A DNA stretch of 64,000 nt from positions 8,048,045 through 8,112,044 of the forward strand of contig JASSKH010000028.1 in NCBI GenBank assembly GCA_031763025.1, given 5' to 3'. How positions within the stretch are numbered: the first letter of the stretch is position 1; each line of letters begins with the position of its first letter. The DNA comes from Macrocystis pyrifera (Eukaryota; Sar; Phaeophyceae; Laminariales; Laminariaceae). The notes under the pieces were generated by a model. The model worked only from the letters and a program-made list of their open reading frames with translations. It had not been told where the DNA came from and did no database searches. A program made the translations under genes and the position numbers. Below are positions 49,601-57,521 of this stretch, one piece after another.

Positions 49601-51620
49601 GGGGGCGGTGGTTGTGGCACGCACAAGCCACACAACTGCAACACATTGCACGTGACTATTAATGATGATGCTGCGTCGTTTTTGCGTTCTCCCGTGCGCC
49701 AATTGCTGTTTGTGTTCAACGGTTGCCGTTCGCTGGCGACAGGAGGTGAACGGGAACAATCTAGAGGCGTGGGAGAAAGCTCACCACGATTTGCTTACGT
49801 TGCAGGTATGTACGCCCACCGTTGATCCCGATCGCAGTCTCTACTATAGCGTACGGACGGGCATATACTAAAGGGACAGACACACGAGAGAAAGGTGGAT
49901 ATAGGGTTAGATTCAACCAAATTTGTCGTACGCGCGCAATTTTGTACATGGAAACATGACAATGGTGCGAGTATGAAGCCCAGAGCGGGACAGACGCCGA
50001 AAAATAAACATTAAAAAGTCGTTGTAAGCATGCGGTCATGTGCGTACTGTATGGCATGGCAACTGGGCCAGTATGAAGACGGACGAACCGAGAGGAATAA
50101 CAAAAACACATTTGGTGTACGCCTGCGATTCTGCACATATGAGGGCATGACAACTCTGCGTGGGTACGTTGGAGCTTCGTGGTAACTCCGCCTCCTTGTG
50201 TGCCATGTTCTGCCCCCGCAGGAGTCCAACGCCTACTTACAAATGGGCCGGAGTTGGGAACAGGTGAGATTCTCGGCGTGCCCTATCAGTGGCTTCTGTA
50301 TTGTTGTCGGCGTGTGTGCGTATTCCGAGTACTGGTAAAAAAATCACGTATTCGCTGTCTATCATACTACTGTATTTTTTGTCAGGAGAATCTTGTGTCC
50401 GCCTCGTCGGCATAGGCCTTAGTGCGACTAATTCGACGAACGTGCTCGTTGGACAGCGTGCGCTATGTGCTGTTGCAGTTACACTTTTATTGGCGGTAAA
50501 TGTGGGTTCGTGGTGGCCGAAGCATTCGTTTTGTTCTTCATTAAACTCGAAGTATAAGGTAGTGACTGCCGCCAGGTGGCCGCGTTCGCCGCGCGCACTA
50601 ATTTTTCTCTGTTACGTTTGTTACTGGTGTGCTGCGTGCCTTGTTTATTTTCGCGGCAGGAAGTTCATTTTGCTCTTTGGAAGAAAGCGTGGCTTTTTTT
50701 TACTTGCGTCAACAATCGATGCGCAAGCCTTCGTAAGGGTAATGTAGGTAGATGAGTGTACAGGAGACCCACTTGCAAAGCATGATTCATGTGATTTATA
50801 CGTATATGGGAACGCACGCGTTTGTTTGCGTTTCCTGCTCTACAACGGTCACTTCGCGCCATGGAATGGATGGGTATGCCTTTTTTTACCGTTACGTGGG
50901 AGTGACCTACTGACCCACCCGTCCACCCGCATCTCCCCACCCTTACGCTTTTGTTGCTGTCATTGCGGTCGGTCCGTTTTGCCGTCAGATCCTGGAGTCC
51001 ATCCTCCTTCTCTTCAATTACTGGAAGGTGCGCCTTTTTTCAATTTTCTTAGCTGTTTTTTTTGTTCTGGTGGTGGCGCTTTTCCGCAGCAAACTCGGCC
51101 AAGTATCCCAGCGGCTCTGCCTGCGAGAACCGACCGAGCGGGAGCAGAACGGACGTCGTAGTTTCTGTCGACAGCGGTTGTTCGTCGTACTCGTACGGGG
51201 GGGCATATGTAGTAAGAATCGAAACCCGCGATGGACCCGAAAAATCATATATCCGCATATGTGTACACATCACATATGGTTCTGATTACTATGTCCCCCG
51301 GTTCTATTGTAGAAATAGTACGCTTGGTTGACCTGTGCTCTCGTCTGACGGCGATCGATTTCCGCCTGAAATGCGCGGTGCTGGTGCTTCTGTTGCGCTC
51401 GTATTTTTTTCTTGGGTTTATTCGGTCGCAGAAAATGAATAAAAGTAATTCAATAGGCAGGCAGCTCTTCCACTGTTCCAGCCTTTTGACCCTACGAGTT
51501 AATACTGTTTCTTCTCTCCTGTTCTCTGCGTTTTTTTTTTTCTCAAAGATCAATCTGAAGGACGACAACATTGTCTTTGGAGACGCGGGGAGGTCATCCG
51601 GCAACGACTATTTTGCTTGA
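31280..51620 (+). CDS. Gene 2: 269-residue helical protein of unknown function, 11 exons
   Basis: Exons: 31280-31435, 37658-37734, 42405-42456, 43240-43280, 44865-44920, 45871-46025, 48636-48692, 49743-49805, 50222-50263, 50989-51027, 51549-51620. They total 269 codons plus TGA, with all ten GT-AG junctions phase-matched (7 phase 0, 2 phase 2, 1 phase 1). The ATG at 31280 has a good context (AAACATGG). Residues 1-35 are a low-complexity Ser/Ala/Pro/Val leader with no signal peptide. Residues 36-246 are charged and helical with many Arg, Glu and Gln (for example MAEFPELRKQRRLDYY, QKIQKFQVQIVQEMKRS), suggesting a helical bundle or coiled coil. The end is acidic (LKDDNIVFGDAG) and finishes NDYFA. 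I recognise no family and no catalytic motif. Introns reach 6.2 kb, so the mature mRNA would be about 4% of the locus. The last exon could in principle splice onward at a weak GTCATC. Confidence 0.72.
31790..33260 (+). repeat. Nested tandem and segmental duplications rich in CTG
   Basis: GGATACTCGAAGAACAAG and AATTCGCAATCAATCGTAGA recur about 240 bp apart (31980/32220 and 32098/32331). A block with CTGGCGATTCCAT..CCATCCTTG recurs 690 bp apart (31830/32505). Units with GCTCGGGTCTCGTA.CTGCTGCTG and TTCGGGACG repeat through 32630-33260. Confidence 0.75.
34380..34460 (-). other. tRNA-like patch (box B), probably a pseudogene or short-element remnant
   Basis: GAGGTTCGAACCCC at 34398-34411 matches box B on the minus strand, and GATATTAGTAGCGGTG lies where box A would be. 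I could not draw a sound acceptor stem or T stem, so an intact tRNA is unlikely. Confidence 0.25.
34573..34606 (+). repeat. (TC)n dinucleotide run
   Basis: 17 perfect TC units. Confidence 0.97.
34845..34960. mobile_element. Element A, diverged copy
   Basis: TTACGGGGGGACCATTGTAA at left, TTGGTCCTATTTACTATTTT then CGTAA at right. 116 bp. No clear TA duplication. Confidence 0.78.
35056..35557. mobile_element. 500-bp foldback (inverted-repeat) element
   Basis: The outer 100 bases of each arm are near-perfect inverses (left CACTTCTTATGCAGTCGG, right CCGACTGCATAAGAAGTG). Inner arms match at lower identity (GGGGGTGTTTCCCGCTTC against GAAGCGGGAAACACCCCC) to within about 20 bases of the centre near 35306. 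No target duplication or coding frame seen. Confidence 0.9.
35875..36415 (+). repeat. R6 dispersed repeat, copy 2
   Basis: Matches 25890-26450 in the same order, with GTGG units inserted at 35917-35939. It contains CCGTATAAAAGCC and GTACGCGCGATCGAAGTATG. Confidence 0.72.
36706..37400. repeat. 49-bp tandem array inside element C-like ends
   Basis: About 13 copies (36752-37372) of a 49-bp unit containing CAAACCACTCAAATTCCAAG and GTCCCCGAAACGGGAC, the latter a GTCCC/GGGAC hairpin. The left flank TTGACCCCTTTTAGGATAAG resembles an element C end. No unique spacers between units. Confidence 0.93.
37658..37734 (+). CDS. Gene 2 exon 2
   Basis: Strong acceptor TGAGTGCTCCACAG ends at 37657; donor GTCAGG at 37735. 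It reads VYEKNLHDTMAEFPELRKQR, then RLDYY and two bases of an Arg codon (phase 2). Confidence 0.82.
37892..38141 (+). repeat. R4 dispersed repeat, copy 2, with C tail
   Basis: Same block order as 4016-4232 at roughly 80-85% identity by eye. It ends ATGATAATGAGTACA followed by 27 C residues (38115-38141). Confidence 0.85.
38477..39236. mobile_element. TTA-flanked terminal inverted-repeat element, PIF/Harbinger-like ends
   Basis: 760 bp flanked by TTA (38474-38476 and 39237-39239). Inverted ends: GGGTGTCTAGACAGAATCGA at left; the right end reads inverted as GGGTGTGTCTAAAAAGAATC. Part of the left end is duplicated inside at 38549-38570. PIF/Harbinger elements use a TWA target and G-rich ends; no transposase frame is present, so it is non-autonomous and the class is inferred. 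Confidence 0.75.
40202..40306. mobile_element. Element A, full copy
   Basis: 105 bp. TTACGGGGGACCATAGTAAA left arm; right arm TATTTACTATGGCCCCCCGT. TA precedes it; the right flank is altered. Confidence 0.9.
41281..41402 (+). repeat. Impure (TCTG)n/(TCTA)n microsatellite
   Basis: CTGTCTGTCTGTCTGTCTAT at the start and interrupted TCTATCTA units later. Confidence 0.92.
42405..42456 (+). CDS. Gene 2 exon 3
   Basis: Acceptor TTTTTTTTGCCAACAG ends at 42404; donor GTGTGT at 42457. It completes the Arg codon and reads VFKLMHENDNARERRRK. A TCGG microsatellite starts within 10 bases of the donor. Confidence 0.8.
42464..42529 (+). repeat. (TCGG)n microsatellite next to a splice donor
   Basis: About 16 TCGG units with TCAG and TCGA variants, beginning seven bases after donor 42457. 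Confidence 0.92.
42590..42865 (+). repeat. R2 dispersed repeat, near full copy and empty site for element A
   Basis: It has GATAGATCAGATATATCAGA, CTGCCGTTATGTATGAGATG, CTAGATCATGCAGATTAGAG and GAAAGGTCTACTACTAATAG then ATACATCGATG. This is the uninterrupted form of the site filled by element A at 61228. Confidence 0.82.
43240..43280 (+). CDS. Gene 2 exon 4
   Basis: Acceptor TTACGTTTGGCAG ends at 43239; donor GTGAGC at 43281. It reads VFDFFNNTINRQN plus two bases (phase 2), 41 nt in all. Note VFDFF here and VFKLM at the start of exon 3. Confidence 0.75.
43281..44864. other. Gene 2 intron 4
   Basis: It contains element A (43800-43888), CGAACGTTCGATA-like short repeats near 43430-43700 (also at 1610-1660) and T/A runs. 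No gene seen. Confidence 0.55.
43800..43888. mobile_element. Element A, internally deleted copy
   Basis: 89 bp. The left arm is intact (TTACGGGGGACCATAGTAAA); the right arm is shortened to TTTACTATGGTCCCCCGTAA. Confidence 0.9.
44865..44920 (+). CDS. Gene 2 exon 5
   Basis: Acceptor TTGCGACCGCCAG ends at 44864; donor GTGAGC at 44921. It completes an Asn codon, then FQTGEIYEISHELLVLVD, and leaves one base (phase 1). Confidence 0.78.
44921..45870. other. Gene 2 intron 5
   Basis: It holds an R2 copy (45240-45470), a GAT run (45477-45497) and a C run (45766-45789). Confidence 0.6.
45240..45470 (+). repeat. R2 dispersed repeat, copy
   Basis: Carries GTAGATCTACGTAGATCCTG, GCTGCCGTTAGGAGATGT, GTGTACGGCTCCCGCCCGGC and CCCTGAAATGTCTATTAAG, in family order. 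Confidence 0.72.
45871..46025 (+). CDS. Gene 2 exon 6
   Basis: Acceptor TTATCATTCTGACGAAAG ends at 45870; donor GTAGGT at 46026. It completes Glu and reads FRELLDRLFSWCDLCLPANE, then QAFAESHRQKIQKFQVQIVQ and EMKRSNSARSQ. The longest and most clearly coding exon of this gene. Confidence 0.87.
46026..48635. other. Gene 2 intron 6
   Basis: 2.6 kb. AACTTTTCTCTTCG and TTTTCGTGCTTTTGCCAACT near 46440-46470 recur near 40660. CAG/CTG-rich patches occur at 46830-47060 and 47410-47480, and CACC units at 48410-48437. The frames opened by the CAG patches are not supported as exons. Confidence 0.5.
48636..48692 (+). CDS. Gene 2 exon 7
   Basis: Acceptor TTTTTCTTCAG ends at 48635; donor GTAAGA at 48693. 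Its 19 codons in phase 0 read VNSHLSVRVETLRHMFSTK. Confidence 0.77.
48693..49742. other. Gene 2 intron 7
   Basis: No repeat family recognised. A basic Lys/Arg-rich minus-strand frame at 48728-49057 is noted and not accepted. Confidence 0.5.
49743..49805 (+). CDS. Gene 2 exon 8
   Basis: Acceptor CGCTGGCGACAG ends at 49742; donor GTATGT at 49806. Its 21 codons in phase 0 read EVNGNNLEAWEKAHHDLLTL plus Q. Confidence 0.8.
49806..50221. other. Gene 2 intron 8 with a weak 95-bp periodicity
   Basis: Three degenerate blocks near 49918, 50030 and 50112 share a GTACGC.CGC.ATT.TG.ACAT pattern, GGCATG.CAAC and AGTATGAAG.C.GA. Confidence 0.45.
50222..50263 (+). CDS. Gene 2 exon 9
   Basis: Strong acceptor GTTCTGCCCCCGCAG ends at 50221; donor GTGAGA at 50264. 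Its 14 codons read ESNAYLQMGRSWEQ. Confidence 0.8.
50264..50988. other. Gene 2 intron 9
   Basis: No repeat recognised. An acceptor-like TTCGCGGCAG at 50660 has no matching donor that keeps the frame. Confidence 0.5.
50989..51027 (+). CDS. Gene 2 exon 10
   Basis: Acceptor GTTTTGCCGTCAG ends at 50988; donor GTGCGC at 51028. Its 13 codons read ILESILLLFNYWK, a hydrophobic helix too short to be a convincing membrane span. Confidence 0.77.
51028..51548. other. Gene 2 intron 10
   Basis: Nothing recognised apart from T runs. The sequence before exon 11 is pyrimidine-rich. Confidence 0.5.
51549..51620 (+). CDS. Gene 2 exon 11 (stop codon)
   Basis: Acceptor TTTTTTTCTCAAAG ends at 51548. It reads INLKDDNIVFGDAGRSSGND, then YFA and TGA at 51618-51620. 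Continuing through a weak GTCATC inside the exon would change phase, and no matching exon was found. Confidence 0.7.
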   Translation: MNLKDDNIVFGDAGRSSGNDYFA

Positions 51621-52286
51621 AACACTGCATTTTTTACGTAACCCGAGTGGGAGTCGAGGCTATGACGGAGGCCAGAGTACCGCGTTTATTGGGGGTATGC
51701 GCTCGAGACCAGGATCTTGCGAGGCTATATAGGCTGGTGCTCCTGTGTATGCGTGCTTGATGCTGATGGCGTTGAGCGGGGCGGGGGGTGAGTCGGTGGG
51801 TGGGTTGGGTTGTGACGAGAGCCGCTGGTGGGCCAAACGGTGGTCTTCCGATTTTGCTGCGGTCGGCCTCTCGTTCGCATCCTTCTCCCGTTTTTGGTGG
51901 TGGTAGTGGTGGTGGTCGTGGTGGCCGTGGTGTGAGAGCTGCCAGGGTTCACGACTTGGGCTTCACTGTTTTGCAAAGCTATGGCTGTGTGTCAAAACTG
52001 TTTTTTTTTGCATTTTTTCCTGCGAGCGCGAGCGCTGCGTGCTGCGTGTGCGGCACGAGTTGCATGTGGGGGCGGTGGTGGGTACGTAAAAGATTAAAAA
52101 ATTGGTTCCTCTCTTTGGTTTGCCAAGGAGACTTTTGACAGGGGCCGATGAGCATCGAGGCAATTACTTTTTGTGTTCGATTCTACAAACACGACGAACG
52201 GCCATGATAGGATTGTAAGTTATCACGGCGCCATTGCGAACGCCGCATAGCTGTTTATTAACCTGTAAGAAAAGCATAGGGGCGTT

Positions 52287-52288
<2 letters not shown>

Positions 52289-52335
<47 letters not shown>
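52289..52335 (+). repeat. Poly(G) run, 47 bases
   Basis: Uninterrupted G tract, the longest homopolymer in the window. Confidence 0.95.
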
Positions 52336-52338
<3 letters not shown>

Positions 52339-52455
52339 AGTTTCGTTGCCACACAACACCGCCACCACAAATTGAATGTGCATGTGTGGTACAGCGCGCA
52401 CAAGGTGACAACTATTTGCACCGTCCTTCGAGACTTGAAAAGCATCTAATAGTGC

Positions 52456-52543
52456 GTTCGTGCCTGGGAGGGCCACGTTCTGTATTACTTTGAGAAAGGA
52501 ATTCGTGACACGCAGTTTTCTGATTGGATGTTGCAAGTATCTA
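52456..52543 (+). other. Orphan exon-like segment 1
   Basis: The frame reads VRAWEGHVLYYFEKGIRDTQ then FSDWMLQVSS and meets a good donor (AGCG|GTGAGG at 52544). It is protein-like with mixed codons, but I could not phase-match it to gene 2 or gene 3. It may belong to an unseen exon set, an alternative gene 2 end, or chance. Confidence 0.3.
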
Positions 52544-53309
52544 GCGGTGAGGGCAAGGTTGGTTGTTCAACACAGCGGTAGCGTGCGCAATGATGCGGGT
52601 TTACCTTTTTGCTTAGTTAGAGCTGGATTTTTCTCGAGGACCACCCTGCTTGGCGTAAGTGCTGTCCATTAACGATTACAGCAAAGTGTAACACTTACTA
52701 TTCTGGACCCCGCACCCAATAGCCAATCGCCACATACATTGTTTCGAAGCGCCTTTTCTTGCGCGCTGTTTTGTGACTGTGACGTGGTCGCTGTCCTCGC
52801 CCGTTGGTATGTCAATCACCGGCTCCTCGTTAGATGCTTTTTGGTCAAAACTGGTTACTTTATTTAGCCAACCTGGCTGTCATGCCAGTACCTGGTGCGC
52901 ACGTACGTACATGCATACATTGGATGCTTGCTGCTGGCTCCTGTTCCATCTTACCGTTTTTTTTTTTTTTTTTTTTTGGCTTTTTCGCGAGACGTGACAT
53001 TCTGAAGAGCGAGATTATGTTGCTTGGTATCGATGCTCACCGATGAGCGAGAAGAGAGCCTGCTGCTGCTTCGTTCGTTTCGTTCGTGGGCTCGTGGAGT
53101 GATGTCATTCGGAACGGCTTCAAAAGCGCTGCTACGTACTGTATATACAAGTAAAACAACAAACAAGATCGAGGGTTATGCTTGGTCGGGAGAGGACTGA
53201 AAACAGATGGGCCTGACAGGGGGCGTCCGAATTTTCCTCTCAGAGACCCCAGTGTGACACCGGGAAAAAAACGGAATTCGTGAAGAAATTAGTTTGTAGT
53301 CCCCGGGGA

Positions 53310-53375
53310 GGAGTGCATGGAGATCGCCACCTACCTGCCGGGCGAGGTGTTGCAGACACTCATTTACTTGTGCTT
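53310..53375 (+). other. Orphan exon-like segment 2
   Basis: The frame reads EECMEIATYLPGEVLQTLIY after AG-rich GGGGAG. Several weak donors lie within it. Same uncertainty as the segment at 52456. Confidence 0.25.
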
Positions 53376-54280
53376 ACCGCTTGCTACTGGTGTACGAGGA
53401 GCATAGCGCCCTCGGTTGGGGAGCATACTATTTTGTTGCGCCCATACCAGGTACCAGTATACCAGGTACATCACAGCAGCAGTGGTGGGGTTGGTCACCG
53501 ACATTGCATGCGTCCTCGACCATAAAAAAATACCCGAAAACGCTATTAATAGTAGAGGTCTGGATAAGGCTGGGACCGTCAACCCAAAAGATTCAAATGA
53601 TATTTGATGGAGGAAAGTAAGGAGCCTTGCTCTCTAGAGTATAATACCGGTGCAGCGCGTACTGTACTGGTCACAAGAAGGTATTATTATTCGGGTAAGC
53701 ATGCTCGCTCGCGTCTTGGTTATCCGCCCGCAAGCCACGAGTACACACGTGTGCATACGAAGGTAAGTGACACACGGTGAAAGACGGAGTGAGAGTTCCA
53801 GCCTTTCTTTTCATTTATTTGTCTGTTTTCCTACGCCACGTAATGTACGCGGAGAGATATGACTTCCCGTGGGTGGCTACCTCCCCCGCACTTTATCTTC
53901 TCCCGGGATCAAGTCGGGTCGACATATACACTCACGCGTCCGAGACCGCGGCAGCAGGCGCTTGCCACCGTTTCCGCTTCAGCAGAGTAATTTTTGGTTG
54001 AATTGACATACACAGCTGTATGTACGTATCCATCCGCCGGAGGATTGAAAAAAACATGCACGTATTGAAGTAACACCTACCTAGGGAACAGCGGTATTTC
54101 TTGAGTGAGGCATCGAAGCCTCACTACGAGGTGCGGGGTCGATACATCACCTCATTTATGTTCTGAATAGCCGCATCTTCGATCTCTCTTGCGGATTTTG
54201 GGATGAGATTAGATGGTCGCCATCCTTTTATCGTGGTGTGATCTGCATCTACAATTATTCAGGGTGGGCCAATGTGATGG

Positions 54281-54638
54281 AGTAGCACATCCACCGTATA
54301 GAAACGTACATACCCGTTTGCGAATCGTACGCGGCTATGCGTAGCGTTTTGGGAATATACCCTTACTAGTCTTATTATGTGGCTACACATACGTGGCGCT
54401 TGGGGAATATTTATGGGAATACTCTTATTTATCTGCATACCAGGTTAGTTTGGTCGGCGTCTGGGCTGAGTTGTGTTCCCGACGAAGCCCACCCTCGCTC
54501 ACTCGAACTCTCTCTCTCAACCCATTTGAGGAGCAATAATAATAAGATCGTGAACAACAGTTACTGCTAGCAGCGTGCCCTATCCAGCATCGACATCCCT
54601 GTGTCTCTTACCAGCTTATTATTGTTATATCTCTACAC
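54281..54638 (-). repeat. Short interspersed element S2, minus-strand copy
   Basis: Read on the minus strand it has GGTGCTGGATA-like tRNA homology (CCCTATCCAGC on +), the GTGAGCGAGGGTGGGCTT block and repeated CAAAACGCTACG units, in the order of 12010-12392. Confidence 0.72.
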
Positions 54639-55244
54639 CCACTCACTTCACACAAGAGCAACGCATAACATTGGCTCTGCTCTATGCAGATCTACGAAAA
54701 ATCACGACCTCGTATAAGGATGTGTCGATCGATATCATAATGCCTTGCGGTGCAATCGTCCTCCTGTTGACGACCCTGCTGGCACTCATGTGTCCAAGGA
54801 AGCCACCGACCTACCAGGTATCTCCTCCAAATGGAATGCATGTACAACAGTATGTCAAGCAACGCCGAAAAACGAGCAATCAATCGGTCGAACTCGCAGT
54901 TGAGCCTACAGCACATCGTGCTTATATAATAAATACGAAGTCTAGACGGAAATATAAAGATCGTTTGAAAATATCTACGAAGACCAGACGGACCTTACAT
55001 TTCGGCCCAGAGTCCAGAGCGGTATTTTTTATACCGTTTTTTTTTTGTTATGTGATGATGCTGGAGGTGCGTGCGTTTGCATACTACCATGTATGTAATC
55101 AATCATAGGCTTCCTTCGCCCAACAGTTAGTGATTGTGAAGTCGTGCTTGTAAGGGTGGATGGCACACCGTAATCAACGGGCCGGGGGGGGTGGGGTGGG
55201 TGGCAGGAGGCTGGAAGTGGAGTGCGGATTGTTGTGCCCGCACG

Positions 55245-56965
55245 CTCGGATATATATATATATATATATATATATTTTAATAAATTTTGAAATACGTCAG
55301 CTGTGAGTTCGACTGATTAAATAGTTGATACTCAACTTTGCAAGCTGCGTAATACGCATCGTCTATATTCCATTTTTTTACCGAATTTTACAAGTATTGT
55401 GACAAATCGAACGCGCGTATTACATATGTGATTCCTTGTCAAAGATATGAAAGTATCGCAAAAATAGGCCAGCGGCTGCCCTGGATGCTGCCCGGGTCAA
55501 CAGGACAATTTTAAATAATCATTCTGCGCACTGATACTATTATATAACCCGAACAAGGGATATATTGATATGATGTTGCAACATGTTGAAACCTTTTCAT
55601 TTCACAAATATTTATAAACTGATTGAGTGTTATTGATTTTTTAAATTTTTAAATACGTCAGCTGTGAGTTCGACTGATGAAATAGTTGATACTCAACTTT
55701 GCAAGCTGCGTAATACGTCTCGTCTATATTCCATTTTTACTGAATTTTACAAGCACATACAGAATACGCGCGTTCGGTTTATCGGTTTATCACAATACTT
55801 GTAAATTCAGTAAAAATAGAATATAGACGAGACGTATTACGCAGCTTGCAAAGTTGAATATCAACTATTTAATCAGTCGAACTCACAGCTGACGTATTTC
55901 AAAATTTATAAAATAGATATATGCTTGCAAAGTTGAGTATCAACTATTTAATCAGTCGAACTCACAGCTGACGTAGATGTGTATTTATTTTATAAATTTT
56001 GAAATACGTCAGCTGTGAGTTCGACTGATTAAATAGTCTCAACTTTGCAAGCTGCGTATTTTATTTTATTTTATTTTTTAAAATTTTGACATACGTCAGC
56101 TGTGAGTTCGACTGATTAAATAGTTGATACTCAACTTTGCAAGCTGCGTAATACGCCTCGTCTGTATTCCATTTTTACCTAATTTTACAATTATTGTGAT
56201 AAACCGAACGCGCGTATTCTATATGTGATTCCTTGTCAAAGATATAGGCCAGCGGCTCCCCTGGATGCTGCCCGGGTCAACAGGACAATTTTAACTAATC
56301 ATTCTGCGCACTGATACTATATAACCCGAACAAGGGATATTGATATGATGTTGCAACATGTTGAAACCTTTGCATTTCACAAATATTTATAGATTGATTG
56401 AATGTTGTTGATTTGGTTCTAAGTGTGAATAATTCTTTCGGAGATGAGCTGCTGCTGTTTTTGCTACTGCTGTTTTTGTTACTTTTGTAGTTTTAGTAGT
56501 ATGTGGTTCTAAGTGTGAATAATGTTGCTGTTCTCGCTGCTGCTGTTTTTGCTACTTCTGTTGTTTTAATGTCTAGATATTATTTTATATGGCTTTTTGT
56601 GTGGATTCGAAAGTAGTGTATACGAGACATGTATGTATATGTCAAGATATGTCGAAGATCTACATTTTATAAATTTTGAAATACGTCAGCTGTGAGCTCG
56701 ACTGATTAAATCAAAAATCGTAATTATAGTTGTATCTATATATAAAATCTTCGAGGAACCTTTCGGTAATTATTTATTTTTCGATTCGGAAATGCTATCT
56801 GACCAAAACAATTAAATAAATTGACCCCAATTTCAATTTAATTATTTCGTACTGGAAATAGAGAGAATTATTTATTTTCCGTCTTCGGGCACACGAGCAC
56901 ACGAAATAGTTGATACACAACTTTGCAAGCTGCGTAATAAACCGAACGCGCGTATTCTATCGAAA
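55245..56965. repeat. Element D cluster: direct and inverted AT-rich repeats
   Basis: A 60-75 bp core (ATACGTCAGCTGTGAGTTCG, then GACTGATTAAATAGTTGATA and CTCAACTTTGCAAGCTGCGT) occurs about eight times, six on + and two inverted at 55835-55975. A longer block with GGCCAGCGGCT.CCCTGGATG, CAACAGGACAATTTTAA and GATGTTGCAACATGTTGAAA occurs twice, about 780 bp apart. Confidence 0.88.
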
Positions 56966-57308
56966 TGCGGCGAGACTGTTTTTTTTTAGCATAATAAATA
57001 CACGCGATCCATTGGCCAAACAGAAAAAAACGGCTGTCGTCTAGGAGCGTTCGAACCGTTTGAACGTTGGAACGATCGACATGACTGATGATGATGATTC
57101 CGACATTCTTCCCGGAATCGAATCTCGACAACACACAATAATAGAACGAAGTACGAAAAACTCGTACATACCAGAATCTGCGACTGAACTCATGGAATAT
57201 TTATTCGTAGCAGCAGTGCTGGCACTACCAGGTACCTGGTATCATAGTAGTCGCACTGCGTAGTATCTGGATCATACATCCTCTAGATTTCCTCGGTGTC
57301 TTCGAAAG

Positions 57309-57521
57309 ATGACGCTTGCTGCCGGCACGCCTACTACTACCGCTGCTGTAGATCCTAGTGACGAGGAGGGGGCCGCTGTGCACGCGCAAAGAGTTGTGCG
57401 CGGCTTTCTCGGGCGGCTGGCAGCCGTGCGGCAGGCAAACTTGATCTACGAAAAAATCTTCGACCCGAGGACTCAAGGGCACTACTACTACAACACCAAG
57501 ACGTTTGAAACCACATGGAAT
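57309..57521 (+). CDS. Gene 3 exon 1: IQ motif and first part of WW domain 1
   Basis: 71 codons; donor GTAAGA at 57522. It begins MTLAAGTPTTTAAVDPSDEE, then the IQ motif AQRVVRGFLGRL, then the WW strand core HYYYNTKTFETTWN. The intron falls right after the conserved Trp-Asn, before the Pro-Pro. Confidence 0.87.

Larger units (their letters stand above)
51621..57308. other. Intergenic region between genes 2 and 3
   Basis: It holds a 47-base G run (52289-52335), two exon-like segments (52456-52543 and about 53310-53375), an S2 copy on the minus strand (54281-54638) and the AT-rich element D cluster (55245-56965). The 177-codon frame at 54575-55108 overlaps repeat sequence and is not accepted as a gene. 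Confidence 0.6.

Noticed and set aside
50661-50740. Possible extra gene 2 exon after TTCGCGGCAG
   Set aside because: It would insert an aromatic/Cys stretch unlike the rest; the neighbouring exons already join in phase without it.
54575-55108. 177-codon + strand frame, the longest between genes
   Set aside because: It begins inside the reversed S2 element, includes a homopolymer-derived Phe run, and has no recognisable domain.
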